NCBI GenBank assembly: GCA_900765705.1
Contig: CAAFSR010000408.1
Span: 1-6,156 of the forward strand
DNA: 6,156 bases
Origin: an uncultured Faecalibacterium sp.
GTDB taxonomy: Bacteria > Bacillota > Clostridia > Oscillospirales > Ruminococcaceae
Direction: 5' to 3'
Shown: in pieces, positions 4,979 to 6,156 of the stretch
How positions within the stretch are numbered: position 1 is the first letter of the stretch
Layout of the letters: every line of letters starts with the position of its first letter
Made by a program: the position numbers and the translations under genes
The notes under the pieces: model-generated
Database searches by the model: none
Told to the model about the DNA's origin: nothing
The model's input: the letters and a program-made list of their open reading frames with translations, nothing else

Positions 4979-6156
4979 CTATGCGCCGCCGCCCTGTTCG
5001 AGTCCTGTACCGTCCACCACAAAAAAATCCCCAGACCGAATGGTCTGGGGATGTGGTGGAGCATTGTCCACAGCACTCGAACCCAACACTTCCTCACGGG
5101 TGACCGTTTTGGCATCATCCGTGAAGTTGAAATTGAGTACGACCCGGTCATCAAAGACGTAGACCGAGTTGACAAAGGTATCAATGATCTGCCGCTGGTG
5201 CTCCGTACTGCCCACGTCACCCTTGCGGAATTTTTCAAGCCAGAACCGAATCCACTCACGGGTCAGGACGGGCTTTTTCAGCTCTTCTTCCAAAATGCTG
5301 GTGTTCAGGGCTTCTTTCCGGGCTTCCAGCTCGTCCAACCGCTGCTTGGTGGTCGGGGTCAGGATGCCCTGTTCAATGGCTTCCAGAAGGTTTGCCAGCC
5401 GCTTCTCTGTGTCCCTGAGCTGGTCTTTCAGGACAGGCAGCCGGGTGTTCTCCTTCTGCTGGGCTTCCATGACCAAATCTATCATCTGTTCGATGATTTC
5501 ATCGCTGAAAATCACCTTAATGGCAGTGTCCACCACGAACCGCTCCAGAGGCTCCTTGCGGATGGCTTTCAGGTCGCAGTGCGCCTTGCCGTGGCGTTTG
5601 GCGTTGCCGCACTTGTAGTAATAGTAGGTGTTTCCCATGTGGCTGGTGCCGCTTTCGCCACCCATCAGGGTGCCGCACTTGCCACAGAACAGCTTGGTGG
5701 TCAGCAGATAGCTCACATCCTCTTTTGCAGGCCGACCGTGGGCGATCTTGTTCTGCTCAAAACGCTGCTGTACCCGGTTGAACAAATCCTCGTCCACGAT
5801 GGCGGGAATGCCGCCCGGTGTCACGATGTCTTTATAGCGATACTCGCCTATGTAGCGGCGGTTCCGGAAGATCTGGAAGAAGCTGTTCTTCACGAACGGC
5901 TTCCCGGTGCGGGTACGCAGACCGCGCTCGTTCAGGGATGCTGCGATCTTCTCAGCCGGTTCGCCGTCGGCATACCGGCTGAAGATTTCCTGCACGATGG
6001 GAGCCGTCTCCGGGTCGATATGGTACAGCCTGTCCTCCTTGCCAATTGTGAAGCCCAGCGGCACCACACCGCCGTTGTACTTGCACTGGAGGGCGTTTTC
6101 GCGCTCACCGCGCGCTACTTTCAGGGCAAGTTCGGCGGAATAATATTCTGCCATGC
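4979..6156 (-). CDS. Large serine recombinase (Tn4451/TnpX-like), 5' end beyond right edge
   Basis: Site-specific recombinase of a mobile element, encoded leftward; 391 residues are visible. The frame continues past 6156, and the ATG at 6154 is internal: MAEYYSAELALKVARGERENAL is the end of the catalytic domain, whose Ser nucleophile part (roughly 130-150 residues) is outside the window. Numbering from that Met, the recombinase domain spans about 25-135 (GGVVPLGF, ILRN-like IFRNRRYIGEYRY). A zinc ribbon follows at about 150-200, with Cys157-x2-Cys160 and Cys182-x10-Cys193, then a Glu/Lys/Leu-rich coiled coil at about 225-300 and a C-terminal beta segment VYVFDDRVVLNFNF (331-344). Family homology seems to end near 355-365. 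The last about 28 residues (HPQTIRSGDFFVVDGTGLE...) are encoded by an intrinsic terminator and a tRNA-3'-end-like sequence, so the stop at 4979 may not be the original one. Family assignment is firm; whether the gene is intact upstream cannot be seen. Confidence 0.93.
   Translation of the reverse strand, partial: MAEYYSAELALKVARGERENALQCKYNGGVVPLGFTIGKEDRLYHIDPETAPIVQEIFSRYADGEPAEKIAASLNERGLRTRTGKPFVKNSFFQIFRNRRYIGEYRYKDIVTPGGIPAIVDEDLFNRVQQRFEQNKIAHGRPAKEDVSYLLTTKLFCGKCGTLMGGESGTSHMGNTYYYYKCGNAKRHGKAHCDLKAIRKEPLERFVVDTAIKVIFSDEIIEQMIDLVMEAQQKENTRLPVLKDQLRDTEKRLANLLEAIEQGILTPTTKQRLDELEARKEALNTSILEEELKKPVLTREWIRFWLEKFRKGDVGSTEHQRQIIDTFVNSVYVFDDRVVLNFNFTDDAKTVTREEVLGSSAVDNAPPHPQTIRSGDFFVVDGTGLEQGGGA
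4994..5020 (+). repeat. Direct repeat copy 2, tRNA-3'-end-like sequence
   Basis: On the + strand it reads TTCGAGT (T loop, 4997-5003), CCTGT (T-stem 3' strand, 5004-5008), ACCGTCC (acceptor 3' strand, 5009-5015), A (5016) and CCA (5017-5019). This is the exact 23-base layout of a tRNA 3' end with encoded CCA. The bases before it (ccctg) do not pair with CCTGT and no D or anticodon arm is present, so it is a 3' fragment. Such fragments are typical of element ends at tRNA target sites. On the minus strand it supplies the recombinase codons VVDGTGLE. Copy 1 lies 126 bases to the left. Confidence 0.65.
5021..5052 (-). terminator. Intrinsic terminator inside the recombinase reading frame
   Basis: On the minus strand a perfect 11-bp stem (5052-5042 with 5037-5027) closes a 4-base loop and is followed by a run of T (complement of A at 5021-5026). 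It is a strong terminator for minus-strand transcription. It lies some 40 bases before the recombinase stop codon, so part of the predicted tail would often not be transcribed. An outer 8-bp pairing, tccaccac (5013-5020) with gtggtgga (5053-5060), encloses it. Confidence 0.8.

Noticed and set aside
5053..5090. Third tRNA-3'-end-like sequence on the minus strand (GGTTCGAGT ... CCACCA)
   Set aside because: The spacing from T loop to CCA is 6 bases too long, and the bases encode the conserved VLGSS region of the recombinase.
4852..5259. 135-codon minus-strand frame overlapping the recombinase
   Set aside because: Out of frame with the clear recombinase domain; it only translates the repeats and shows no domain.

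Overview
The window looks like chromosomal DNA of a fairly GC-rich gut Firmicute of the Oscillospiraceae/Ruminococcaceae type. Faecalibacterium-like is my best guess, from the overall style of the rpoD and glpK products, the strong Shine-Dalgarno sites and the clostridial Tn4451/TnpX-like serine recombinase. I ran no database search, so the genus is an inference.

Left part (1-2117, + strand, housekeeping): the 3' part of a short-chain dehydrogenase gene (FabG-like, possibly a YmfI-type EF-P 5-aminopentanone reductase) is followed after 51 bases by rpoD, the primary sigma factor. rpoD ends in a perfect 15-bp stem-loop terminator. Its product carries a long acidic insert between regions 1.2 and 2.1 that Bacillus SigA lacks, and a non-canonical C-terminal tail.

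Middle part (2118-3923, + strand): a single-gene glpK (glycerol kinase) unit. Its 5' leader holds a plausible promoter and then a long stem-loop with a T tract, so it reads as a transcription attenuator upstream of the glpK ribosome binding site. The kinase lacks the histidine-bearing loop that PTS HPr phosphorylates in enterococcal GlpK. Control may therefore lie in the RNA leader rather than in that phosphorylation.

Accessory part (3924-4849): a lower-GC island holding a divergent pair, an HxlR/DUF24 single-cysteine regulator (- strand) and a small single-domain cupin (+ strand). They share a 142-base regulatory region with two back-to-back promoters and a nested inverted repeat. The island is bracketed by two related terminator hairpins (29 of 36 positions identical), at its left beyond glpK and at its right beyond the cupin.

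Right part (4850-6156): the edge of a mobile element. A large serine recombinase (- strand) runs off the right edge without its catalytic N-terminal domain. Its apparent C-terminal tail reads through its own intrinsic terminator and through a 23-base sequence with the exact geometry of a tRNA 3' end (T loop to CCA). A second, two-base-variant copy lies 126 bases away. This suggests an attachment-site or tRNA-integration scar.

I did not find a clearly new multi-gene system. The most interesting items are the glpK leader attenuator, the recombinase/tRNA-end junction and the HxlR-cupin operator.
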